This document shows, piece after piece, positions 1 to 6,835 of a stretch of DNA of 64,000 nt. The DNA lies in the NCBI RefSeq assembly GCF_900100795.1, contig NZ_FNCO01000001.1:1-64000 (forward strand), written 5' to 3'. The notes under the pieces are model-generated. The model was not told the DNA's origin. It ran no database searches and saw only the letters and a list, made by a program, of their open reading frames with translations. The DNA is from Pseudomonas abietaniphila. GTDB lineage: Bacteria > Pseudomonadota > Gammaproteobacteria > Pseudomonadales > Pseudomonadaceae. Every line of letters starts with the position of its first letter. Position 1 is the first letter of the stretch. Position numbers and translations under genes: made by a program.

Positions 1-323
1 TTCAGCGCATTGATACCTCCGGCATGGTACAGCCTCTTCCATTCCCCGATGCTGTTTTGCCCGCGGATGCCAAAGAGAATGGCGGCTTGCTGGTCTGACA
101 ATCCATCCTGCTCAATGCGCTGTAGAACACTGAGTTTGAACTGGGCGTCATAGCGGCTGTACTGCTTGGCAAGGCCGGGCAGACCGTGTTGCTGATAGCT
201 GCGCACCCAGCGCTGCAGGATGGAATGACCGATACCATTTTTGACTGCAACTCCATTGGTGCTGCTGCCGGCCAGGCATTGTTTAACCAGCTTGAGTTTG
301 AAGGCTGGATCGTACTTCGTCAT
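1..323 (-). CDS. IS3-family transposase OrfA (helix-turn-helix subunit), partial
   Basis: This is read from an ATG at 321-323 leftwards off the window edge, so the C-terminus is missing. The translation begins MTKYDPAFKLKLVKQ and continues with a helix-turn-helix segment (NGVAVKNGIGHSILQRWVRSY) followed by a second one (LSDQQAAILFGIRGQNSIGEWKR). This tandem HTH pattern is typical of InsJ/IS150 OrfA proteins, which bind the element ends and are frameshift-fused to the DDE OrfB. The start lies just inside the IS terminus at 372, as expected. About 107 residues are visible. The family is fairly certain; the exact IS name is not known. Confidence 0.85.
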   Translation of the reverse strand, partial: MTKYDPAFKLKLVKQCLAGSSTNGVAVKNGIGHSILQRWVRSYQQHGLPGLAKQYSRYDAQFKLSVLQRIEQDGLSDQQAAILFGIRGQNSIGEWKRLYHAGGINAL

Positions 324-372
324 GGCTGTCCCCTCGGTTGGACTGGGTGTCCAACTTTCGGGGGTCAGTTCA
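1..372 (-). mobile_element. IS3-family (IS150-like) insertion sequence, one end only
   Basis: The window opens inside an insertion sequence. Its terminus is at 361-372, which reads TGAACTGACCCC on the minus strand and is followed by a C/A-rich stretch ending in AAGTTGGACA. This is the typical end of IS150-group IS3 elements. The first transposase frame starts about 50 bp inside that end, also as in IS3 elements. The other end and the catalytic OrfB lie outside the window, so neither intactness nor a target-site duplication can be judged. The element abuts a multi-hairpin repeat at 373, so it seems to have inserted into that repeat. Confidence 0.8.
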
Positions 373-551
373 AAGGCCCTGCTCCTGGTTTGGCCTCGAC
401 TTCGTCGAGGTACCTTCACTCCGGCGACGCTCCGTGGGCCCGCCGCCATCGGCCATCCATGGCCGGGGGCGGCTCTCGCGGCATCCATGCCGCTCGGCCC
501 ACTGCGCGCCGCCTGCGTTCAGCCTGCACCCAAGTCGCGTTTTGTGGTGCC
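373..551 (-). repeat. multi-hairpin repeat element, copy 1 (truncated by IS)
   Basis: In minus orientation this segment matches the copies at 841, 10173, 56556 (minus) and 57101. It contains the shared motifs 'CGCGACTTGGGTGCAGGC', CGGCAT-GG-ATGCCG, GGCCAT-GG-ATGGCC and CCTCGAC-GAA-GTCGAGG. The last hairpin differs from CCCGAC-GAA-GTCGGG of other copies by paired changes that keep the stem. The 3' part of the element (AAGTAACCCGCC and the GTTA-loop hairpin) is missing because the IS end begins at 372. No protein is credibly encoded. Confidence 0.8.
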
Positions 552-642
552 TGAACTATCGCGTACAAGAGCACCGCGGGCTGGAGTTAACGCTCCTCGC
601 ATTCTTGGTTCGTCCACCATTCTCCCGAACTCCACCTCTTAG

Positions 643-778
643 TGTAGGAGCGTGGCTTGTCCCGCGATCTGCCGGGAACCGGCAGCAAAACCTGTGCATG
701 CGAAGTGTCAGGCATGACCGAGTCGCCTGGTTGTGCTACCGCTGCGCGGTAGATCGCGGGACAAGCCACGCTCCTACA
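643..778. repeat. REPIN (inverted pair of GTAGGAGC REP sequences)
   Basis: TGTAGGAGCGTGGCTTGTCC at 643 is repeated in inverse orientation, ending in CTCCTACA at 778. Between the arms are CTGCCGGGAACCGGCAG and CTACCGCTGCGCGGTAG hairpins. This is a typical Pseudomonas REP doublet, mobilised in trans by RAYT transposases; no RAYT gene is present here. It sits at the centre of two inverted multi-hairpin elements. Confidence 0.9.
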
Positions 779-840
779 GGATTCGCGTCATTCGATGCTT
801 TTGATTTTGCTTTTCTAGCGCGATAGCCCATGCACCAAAT

Positions 841-1080
841 GTCGCGACTTGGGTGCAGGCTGAACGCAGGCGGCGCGGAGTGGGCCGAGCGGCATGGATG
901 CCGCGAGAGCGCCGTCAGGACAGGGATGTCCGTTCAGCGCGGGCCCACGGAGCGTCGCCGAAGTGCGGGTACCCGACGAAGTCGGGCCTAACCAGGAGCC
1001 AACCCTTGGTTACTTGGGGTCTTTTCAAGTAACTCGCCGGAGGCGAAACAGCTCTGGCGTTAGCCAGAGCCCATAGGCGT
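841..1080 (+). repeat. multi-hairpin repeat element, copy 2
   Basis: This copy runs from GTCGCGACTTGGGTGCAGG through a series of small hairpins: CGGCAT-GG-ATGCCG, GGACA-GGGA-TGTCC, CCCGAC-GAA-GTCGGG, CGCCGGAGGCG and CTCTGGC-GTTA-GCCAGAG. The second and last stems have different sequence but intact pairing compared with the other copies. It is the inverted partner of the copy at 373-551. The short open frame at 894-1076 is a by-product of the repeat. Confidence 0.8.
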
Positions 1081-1101
1081 CCCCGCCGATAACGGATATA
1101 C

Positions 1102-1130
1102 ACCCAAACCCAAACCCAAACCCAAACCCA
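1102..1130. repeat. short tandem repeat (ACCCAA units)
   Basis: There are nearly five head-to-tail ACCCAA units between the multi-hairpin element and the efe terminator. No other copy was noticed in the window. It could vary in length by slippage, and no function is evident. Confidence 0.85.
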
Positions 1131-1141
1131 CAGCCGCAAAT

Positions 1142-1181
1142 AAAAAAGCCCGCCTGCCGATCACTCGGCAGGCGGGCTTTT
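1142..1181 (-). terminator. rho-independent terminator of the efe operon
   Basis: AAAAAAGCCCGCCTGCCGA, a short loop, and the complementary TCGGCAGGCGGGCTTTT form a stem of about 13 bp with A/T tracts on both sides, so it could stop transcription in both directions. It lies just downstream of the last efe gene. Confidence 0.9.
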
Positions 1182-1195
1182 CATCGCGTACAGAC

Positions 1196-2020
1196 TCAGT
1201 TCAAACCGAGTTTGCCACGCATCTGCGACAGGTCTTCTGCCAGCGTGTTAACCGGACCGGCCAGAGCCTTGCGGTCGTTTTCCTTGACCTTGTCATAGGT
1301 CTCGTAACCGCCGTCCTTGGTCTTGTACTTGGCCAGGATCTTGTCCACGGTGGCGAAGTTCTTGTCCACCTTGCTCACGAACGCCTTGTCCGACTTCTCC
1401 AGTTGCGGCTTGAACAGGTCGACGATTTTCTTGGAACCGTCAACGTTGCCCTGGAAGTCATACAGGTCGGTGTGGCTGTAACGGTCTTCTTCACCGGACA
1501 GCTTGGTCGCGGCCACTTCTTCCATCAGTGCGGCAGCACCGCCGACCACTTTCTCGGGCGGGAAGGTCATGTCGGCAATGCGCGATTGCAGCTCTTTGAC
1601 GTCTGCCAGCAGCTTGTCAGCGAAAACAGCCTGGTCCTTGGTGGTGTTCTGCGAGAACAACGCGTATTCCAGACGGTGGAAACCGGTGAAGTCGTCGGCT
1701 TTCACGCCGTTCTCGTGGTCGTCTTCACGGGAGTCGATCGAGGCGTCCAGGTCGCTGAACAGTTCGGCGATGGGCTCGATGGACTCGTAAGAAATGCGAG
1801 TGGTCGGGAACAGTTTCTTGGCCGTCGCCAGGTCGCCTTTCTTGATGGCGTCGGTGAACTTCTGGGTGTCTTCGGCCAGCTTGTCGACGTTTTCGGTGAC
1901 GTAGATCTTGTAGTCCGAAACCGGGGTGACCAGGTCCAGCGGGGCGGTTGCCGCGAACACGGACAGTGGGGTCTGCAGCAAGCCAACAGTAAGCAACAAC
2001 GCGAGAGACGACTTTTTCAT
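1196..2020 (-). CDS. efeO: EfeO/EfeM-type periplasmic iron-uptake protein lacking a cupredoxin domain
   Basis: A 274-residue exported protein with a signal peptide (MKKSSLALLLTVGLLQTPLSVFAA). The rest is the M75-like helical domain of EfeO/EfeM, including the conserved GFHRLEYALF segment (HxxE motif) and GEEDRYSHTDLYDFQGN. Canonical E. coli EfeO also has an N-terminal cupredoxin domain. That domain is absent here but present in the paralogue at 3430-4641, so this is the short EfeM form. The start is supported by AGGAAGAG upstream. It is the last gene of the efeU-efeO-efeB-efeM operon and ends before the terminator at 1142. It probably binds iron in the periplasm for EfeU; the division of labour with the longer paralogue is unknown. 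Confidence 0.88.
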   Translation of the reverse strand: MKKSSLALLLTVGLLQTPLSVFAATAPLDLVTPVSDYKIYVTENVDKLAEDTQKFTDAIKKGDLATAKKLFPTTRISYESIEPIAELFSDLDASIDSREDDHENGVKADDFTGFHRLEYALFSQNTTKDQAVFADKLLADVKELQSRIADMTFPPEKVVGGAAALMEEVAATKLSGEEDRYSHTDLYDFQGNVDGSKKIVDLFKPQLEKSDKAFVSKVDKNFATVDKILAKYKTKDGGYETYDKVKENDRKALAGPVNTLAEDLSQMRGKLGLN

Positions 2021-2047
2021 AGAGCTCTTCCTGTGAGGTAAGGGTTG

Positions 2048-3364
2048 TCAGGCAGTTTTTGTTGTTCGAGCAGAGGCGGCCAGCAGCGACCGGCCAATGA
2101 AATCGTTGCTGTCCACGACGCCCGGCAGGGTGAAGAAATACCCGCCGCCGATGGGCTTGAGGTATTCCTCCAGCGGCTCGCCGTTGAGACGGGTCTGGAC
2201 GGTGATGAAGCCTTTTTCCAGGTCCGACTGGTAGCAGATGAACAGCAGGCCCATGTCCAGTTGCCCGTTCTTGTTCACGCCATTGGAGTAGTTGAACGGG
2301 CGACGCAGGATCAGGTTGCGCTGGCTGTCCGGGGTGCGCGGGTTCGCCAGACGGATGTGCGCATCCAGCTTGGTAATCTTGCCTTCCGGGTCTTTCGTGT
2401 AATCCGGGACGTCGGTTTCGGTCTTGCCGTCCATCGGCGCACCCGAGGCCTTGCTCCGGCCGAAGATCGATTCCTGTTCCTGCAGCGGGGTACGGTCCCA
2501 GCGCTCGACGAAGTTACGGATGATCCGCACGGCCTGATAGCTGCCGTTGGCGGCCCAGGCCGGTTCGTCGCTGCCCGGTTGTACCCAGACCAGCTCGTTC
2601 ATGGTCTTCTGGTTGTTCGAGTCGGGGTTGGCCGAGCCGTCTCGGAACCCGAGGAAGTTGCGGGCGCTTTCCGGTGGTTGGCCGGGTTTGAGCGGCGCCT
2701 GGGCCGGTACGGTGCCTTCTTGCTTCCAGCGGACCAGCAGCAGGTCCGGCAGGTTCTTGACGATGTCACGCAGGGCGTGGATGTTGCTGTCCGGGGCGTT
2801 GGAGCAGAACTGAATGCTCAGGTCGCCATGGCAGCAGTCGGCTTCCAGCGCATCGTTGGGAAACCCGACCATGCGCTGCAGGCGCTTGGGTTTGACGTGT
2901 TCCAGACCGAAGCGCTCGTCGAACAGCGAATCGCCCACGGACACCGTGATGGTCAGGTTGTCGGGGGTGACGACAGGGCCGAGGATGCCGGAGTCCAGCG
3001 GCGGCAATTTCGGGTCGACCTGTGGCACGGGACCGCCGGTCATCAGGAATGCGATGCGCTCGTTCAGGGTGCGGAACAGCCGCTCCAGGTCCTCGCGATC
3101 CTGCGCCAGCACATCGAAAGAGACCATCATCCCGGCCGTCGGGCGCGGGGTGACGATGCCGGTCTGATGCACGCCATGGAATGCGTTGTGGTCTTGGGTC
3201 TTTTCGCTCTTCGGGGCTTCGGTTACTTGCGCCGGCGCGGTGGCGGCCAGCGCATTACCGGTCAGGCTGGCGCCAGCGATGGCCGCGCCGGCAGCACCCA
3301 GGCCCATCAGGACACGGCGGCGTTCAACGGAAACAGGGGCGTTGGATGAATCGGAGTCTTTCAT
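2048..3364 (-). CDS. efeB: EfeB, Tat-exported Dyp-type haem peroxidase of the ferrous-iron uptake system
   Basis: This 438-residue protein has a twin-arginine signal (VERRRVLMGLGAAGAA, residues 13-28), so it should be exported folded with haem. The Dyp-peroxidase GxxDG motif is visible as GFRDG at 239-243. EfeB proteins oxidise Fe(II) or act on haem in the periplasm, working with EfeO and EfeU. It sits between the two EfeO-like genes, 27 bp upstream of efeM and about 65 bp downstream of efeO, so co-transcription is likely. Length and motifs are normal for the family. The long antisense open frame over the same DNA is a GC-bias shadow. Confidence 0.95.
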   Translation of the reverse strand: MKDSDSSNAPVSVERRRVLMGLGAAGAAIAGASLTGNALAATAPAQVTEAPKSEKTQDHNAFHGVHQTGIVTPRPTAGMMVSFDVLAQDREDLERLFRTLNERIAFLMTGGPVPQVDPKLPPLDSGILGPVVTPDNLTITVSVGDSLFDERFGLEHVKPKRLQRMVGFPNDALEADCCHGDLSIQFCSNAPDSNIHALRDIVKNLPDLLLVRWKQEGTVPAQAPLKPGQPPESARNFLGFRDGSANPDSNNQKTMNELVWVQPGSDEPAWAANGSYQAVRIIRNFVERWDRTPLQEQESIFGRSKASGAPMDGKTETDVPDYTKDPEGKITKLDAHIRLANPRTPDSQRNLILRRPFNYSNGVNKNGQLDMGLLFICYQSDLEKGFITVQTRLNGEPLEEYLKPIGGGYFFTLPGVVDSNDFIGRSLLAASARTTKTA

Positions 3365-3429
3365 GTGAATGCTTACTTCGTTCTGGTTTCAGGGCCGGGC
3401 GGGCGCATTGGGCACCCGCCAGGGCACGC

Positions 3430-4641
3430 TTACAGGCCGGTGAGGCCCAGGGCCGGATCGATTCCTTCGAGTGCATCGGCCAGCGCCTTGGCCTTGTCTG
3501 CGATGTGTTTTCGTTGTTCGGTACTGACCTGGTCGTACGGCGTGAAGCCGTTGTCGGTCTTGAGCATCAGCAATTGGTCATCCAGCGCGGTGGTCGCATC
3601 GTCGATCTTCTTCAGCACCTCGCCCGAGGTCTTGGCCAGAAGAGGGCGCAGCAGTTCGATGACTTTGCGGGTGCCTTCCAGGTTGGCGGCGAAACCGTTG
3701 ACGTCCAGGTGGCTGTAGCGCTCTTCCTCGCCATTGCTGCGGATGTCGGCCAGGCTGCGCATGTTGCGCACGACCATGCTCGCCAGTTGCTCAGGGGCGA
3801 TGCTCTGGGCCAGTAGTTGTTCTTTCAGGGACGCGATGTCGGCCTGCAGTTTCTGCACGACCGGCGCCAGGCCTTCGACAGACTTCTGCGAGAACAGACC
3901 GAACTCGATGCGATGGAACCCGCTGAAGCCCGGATCCTGTTCGCGCTTCTCGAAGTAATCGGCACGGGCGTTGATCGCGTTGTCCAGTTCAGCCAGACGC
4001 TGAGCGGCCGGGGCGATGCGCTGATAGGCTGCGCGCGCTGGCGCATAGGCTTGCTGCGCCGCGGCCAGGTCGCCGCTTTCGATGGCTTGCTGCAGATCGT
4101 TCACCGCGCGGATTAACGCACTGCTCCTGGTGCTCAGGTAGACCCGGTATTCCGACAACGGGCCGATGAACGCGACCATCGAAGGCCGTGCCTTGGCGGC
4201 AGCGTCGGATTCAGCGGTTGCGGTCACGTGCAGGGTGCCGCGCGGGTTGCTGAGCAGTCCGCAGGTGATCGCGTAATCACCCGGTTGCAGGTTGGCGTTG
4301 ATGATCTGGCTCAGACCGGGGGCGATGTTCTCGCGCTCTTCGATCACCAGCACGCCGTCCAGGATTTCCCATTCGACCGCACGCTCCGAGGCGTTGACGA
4401 TGCGGAAGGCATTCTTCCCGGCAGGCACCGTGATCGCGTTCGGCTCACAGCTTTTGGGGTGGATGGTCACCACGGTCTCGGCGCTGTTGTTGGCCTGGCG
4501 TTTTTTTTGCGCCTGTTGAGAGGCGTAGTAAAACATCGCACCGGCGCCGATCATCAGGATCACCGATCCGGCGACGGCCATTCGCAGTGCGCGAGGAGGC
4601 TTGGCTTGCTGGGGAGGAAGCCCGGAGGGACTGCTGGTCAT
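3430..4641 (-). CDS. efeO: EfeO, periplasmic iron-binding protein with cupredoxin and M75-like domains
   Basis: A 403-residue protein with a hydrophobic N-terminal anchor or signal at about 21-42. A cupredoxin-like domain follows (about 55-140, including NAITVPAGKNAFRIVNASE and YAITCGLLSNPRGTLHV), then an M75-like helical domain to the end with GFHRIEFGLF (HxxE) and GEEERYSHLDVNGF. This is the full EfeO architecture known from E. coli. EfeO is thought to bind or oxidise iron and pass it to the EfeU permease. It lies 8 bp downstream of efeU, so it is translated from the same message. The N-terminal segment has no clear signal-peptidase site and may stay membrane-anchored. Confidence 0.93.
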   Translation of the reverse strand: MTSSPSGLPPQQAKPPRALRMAVAGSVILMIGAGAMFYYASQQAQKKRQANNSAETVVTIHPKSCEPNAITVPAGKNAFRIVNASERAVEWEILDGVLVIEERENIAPGLSQIINANLQPGDYAITCGLLSNPRGTLHVTATAESDAAAKARPSMVAFIGPLSEYRVYLSTRSSALIRAVNDLQQAIESGDLAAAQQAYAPARAAYQRIAPAAQRLAELDNAINARADYFEKREQDPGFSGFHRIEFGLFSQKSVEGLAPVVQKLQADIASLKEQLLAQSIAPEQLASMVVRNMRSLADIRSNGEEERYSHLDVNGFAANLEGTRKVIELLRPLLAKTSGEVLKKIDDATTALDDQLLMLKTDNGFTPYDQVSTEQRKHIADKAKALADALEGIDPALGLTGL

Positions 4642-4649
4642 GGAAGCCC

Positions 4650-5519
4650 TTATTTATTCGTAACTGAAGAAGAGTGGCCGTGTGCGTGCGCAGGTCGCGT
4701 GGGAAGACTCACCACGCGAGGCTGCGGCAGGAAGAACAACACCAGCGCGAAGATCAGGTAGGCGACGTACACGGTCAGCACGCTGACGGTCGGTGCATCC
4801 TGATAACCGAACATGCCGGCGAGCACCGAGCCGGTCGGGCCGTCCATCGGCAGGATGGCGCTGATGTCGAAAACCACGGTCTGGAAGTGGTTCCAGAGGC
4901 CGGCCTCATGCAGGGCCTGAACCGAGTTGGCCAGAATGCCCGCCGCGACCACCAGGATGAACAAGCCGGTCCAGCGGAAGAAGCGCCCGAGATTCAAGCG
5001 CATGCTGCCTTTGTAGATGGCAAAGCCGATGCCCACGGCAATGATCAGGCCGAGGAGGGCACCAATCGGCGCGCTGGCGCCTTCGCTTTGCTGGAATATC
5101 GCCAGCAGAAAGAACACGGTTTCCAGACCTTCGCGAGCAACCGCGAAGAACACCATGCCGATCAGGGCATACGTCTGGTTTTTTGAGCCGGCGAGGGCGG
5201 CGTCCAGTGATTCGTGCAGCTCATGCTTGATGGAGCGCGCCACTTTGCGCATCCAGAACACCATGGAGCTGAGGATGATCACCGCCAGCAGTCCGACCAG
5301 GCCTTCGAACAGTTCCTGTTGCTTCTGCGGGAATTCGGCACTGACCAGTTCCAGGCCACCACCGACGAACAGTGCGAGCGCGGCGGCGAGGAAAACCCCG
5401 ATCCAGACGGCGGGCATCCACTCGCCACGGCCGGTTTGACGGAGGTAGCTGGCAATGATGCCAACGATAAGCGCGGCTTCAATCCCTTCGCGCAGCATGA
5501 TCAAAAAAGGAACGAGCAT
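4650..5519 (-). CDS. efeU: EfeU, FTR1-type iron permease
   Basis: A 289-residue integral membrane protein of the Ftr1/EfeU family with about seven hydrophobic segments. Both iron-channel signatures REGxE are present: REGIE at 10-14 and REGLE at 129-133. It is the first gene of the operon and is preceded at 5595-5613 by a near-consensus Fur box, so iron starvation should switch it on. It transports iron across the inner membrane after handling by EfeO and EfeB. The N-terminus (MLVPFLIMLREGIEAALIV) matches the family start. Confidence 0.96.
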   Translation of the reverse strand: MLVPFLIMLREGIEAALIVGIIASYLRQTGRGEWMPAVWIGVFLAAALALFVGGGLELVSAEFPQKQQELFEGLVGLLAVIILSSMVFWMRKVARSIKHELHESLDAALAGSKNQTYALIGMVFFAVAREGLETVFFLLAIFQQSEGASAPIGALLGLIIAVGIGFAIYKGSMRLNLGRFFRWTGLFILVVAAGILANSVQALHEAGLWNHFQTVVFDISAILPMDGPTGSVLAGMFGYQDAPTVSVLTVYVAYLIFALVLFFLPQPRVVSLPTRPAHAHGHSSSVTNK

Positions 5520-5594
5520 TTATCACCGGTACAAATCTGATAGGGTGTGAGCCGTGAACGCTTCGGTAAGTCATTCGCATTCAGGCATGTGTAA

Positions 5595-5613
5595 CATAAT
5601 GATACTCATTATT
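5595..5613. promoter_or_regulatory. Fur box upstream of efeU
   Basis: CATAATGATACTCATTATT matches the 19-bp Fur consensus core (ATAATGATAATCATTAT) at 16 of 17 positions. It lies about 75 bp upstream of the efeU start on the operon's promoter side. This strongly suggests iron-dependent repression by Fur. Confidence 0.93.
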
Positions 5614-5697
5614 GAATGAGCATACTTGTTTTTTTGCTTTTCCCCGGTTTTGTGCAGGTGTTCAGCTGGCGTTCAGCTACTGCGTTTCACAGGACCT

Positions 5698-5787
5698 GTG
5701 TAGGAGCGCGCTTGCCCGCGATTGCGGTGTGTCAATCAATAAAGAGGTGACAGGGCGGACGCCATCGGGGCAAGCGCTACTACTAGG
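5698..5787. repeat. REPIN, right arm decayed, overlapping the LysR stop codon
   Basis: GTGTAGGAGCGCGCTTGCCC at 5698 pairs with an imperfect inverse arm (GGGGCAAGCGCTACTACTAG) that ends at about 5787. The right arm overlaps the stop codon of the adjacent LysR gene at 5783-5785. Confidence 0.75.
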
Positions 5788-6676
5788 GTTGCGTCGACAT
5801 GCCGGCTTTCATCATCTCGATGAAGCGTGCGGCCGCAGGACTCAATCCAGTCCCCGCGCGCGTGATCACGCCGATCTCTCGATTCACCCCCGCATGTTCG
5901 ACGCGCACCTGAACCAGGTCGCCACGGCCTTCGTCGGCCGATTCCGGTAACAGCGTCATACCCAACCCCTGACGCACCAACGCCATGACCGTCGACATGT
6001 AGTTCGCTTCCAGGCCCGGCGTCAGCATCAGCCCTTGCTCTGAAAACAACTGTTCAACCCGTTCGCGCACGCTGCTGTCCCGGCCTGTGAGGATGATCGG
6101 CTCGCCGGCCAGTTCCGACAGGGTGATCGATGAGCGTTTGGCGAGCGCATGGCGAGCCGGGACGAACAGACTCAGGCGATCCATCATCACTACCTGAAAA
6201 TTCAGCCCGTGGTTCATTCGCGCACGAACGCCCACGCCAAAATCCACCTCCCCGTCACGCACCAGCGTGTCGATGCGTTGCGCCACGACATCGCGCAGGC
6301 GCACTTCGACGCCGGGGAATTGTTCACGGAAGGTTTTAAGGATCGGCGGCAGCGCCCCGGCGCACAGCGAGGGCAGGGCGGCGATGGTCACCACGCCTCG
6401 GCGCAACGCGACCAGATCCCGTGAGCCGCTGACGATGTTGTCCAGGTCCAGTAGCAGTTTTTCCATGGGGCCACGGTTGTTCTGCCCGGCGGAGGTGAGG
6501 CTGACCTGACGCGGGCTGCGTTCGAGCAGCGTGACGCCGAGCCATTCCTCCAACTGCTGGATTTGCACGGTCAGGGCCGAGGGCGACAGGTTCAGCTCAA
6601 GGGCCGCTTTGGCAAAGCTGCCGCTGTTGGCCACGGCGAGAAAGGCGCGGATGTGCTGGATGGCGTTCTTCATCAT
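5783..6676 (-). CDS. LysR-family transcriptional regulator
   Basis: 297 residues. The N-terminal winged HTH covers about 5-65 (GSFAKAALELNLSPSALTVQIQQLEEWLGVTLLERS appears in two halves of the motif), and a C-terminal co-inducer-binding domain follows. It is transcribed away from the CitMHS transporter operon and shares a 159-bp intergenic region with it, so by LysR habit it probably regulates that operon and itself. The effector is unknown; a tricarboxylate or an intermediate of the AtuA-like pathway is a guess. The last codons lie inside a REPIN arm, so the C-terminal few residues may be repeat-derived. Confidence 0.92.
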   Translation of the reverse strand: MMKNAIQHIRAFLAVANSGSFAKAALELNLSPSALTVQIQQLEEWLGVTLLERSPRQVSLTSAGQNNRGPMEKLLLDLDNIVSGSRDLVALRRGVVTIAALPSLCAGALPPILKTFREQFPGVEVRLRDVVAQRIDTLVRDGEVDFGVGVRARMNHGLNFQVVMMDRLSLFVPARHALAKRSSITLSELAGEPIILTGRDSSVRERVEQLFSEQGLMLTPGLEANYMSTVMALVRQGLGMTLLPESADEGRGDLVQVRVEHAGVNREIGVITRAGTGLSPAAARFIEMMKAGMSTQP

Positions 6677-6704
6677 GAATTCCCGTTGGCAGCTGTTGGA
6701 TCAG

Positions 6705-6723
6705 CGTTCGTATTTTCAGAACG
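6705..6723. promoter_or_regulatory. candidate LysR binding site between lysR and citMHS
   Basis: CGTTC-N9-GAACG is a perfect inverted repeat that contains the T-N11-A arrangement expected of LysR operators. It lies 29-47 bp upstream of the regulator start and about 113 bp upstream of the transporter. Assignment is by position and symmetry only. Confidence 0.45.
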
Positions 6724-6835
6724 TAAGGCCCTGAACATTTCAATTTACAAAGCTTACCCCCGTTTCGATACTCGCTGAAAACAACAACAGCTCGTCCCGC
6801 CGCCTGCCGGTGAGGGATGACGAAAGGATCACGCC

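Noticed and set aside
894..1076. Small plus-strand open frame inside the multi-hairpin element
   Set aside because: It is the same repeat-derived peptide as at 10219-10464; variation between copies follows hairpin pairing instead of codon positions.
1102..1130. Possible CRISPR array
   Set aside because: Units are 6 bp with no spacers; no cas genes in the window.
2045..3349. Long open frame on the plus strand opposite efeB (434 codons)
   Set aside because: EfeB on the minus strand has a Tat signal and Dyp motifs. The opposite frame is the codon-bias shadow usual in GC-rich genes.
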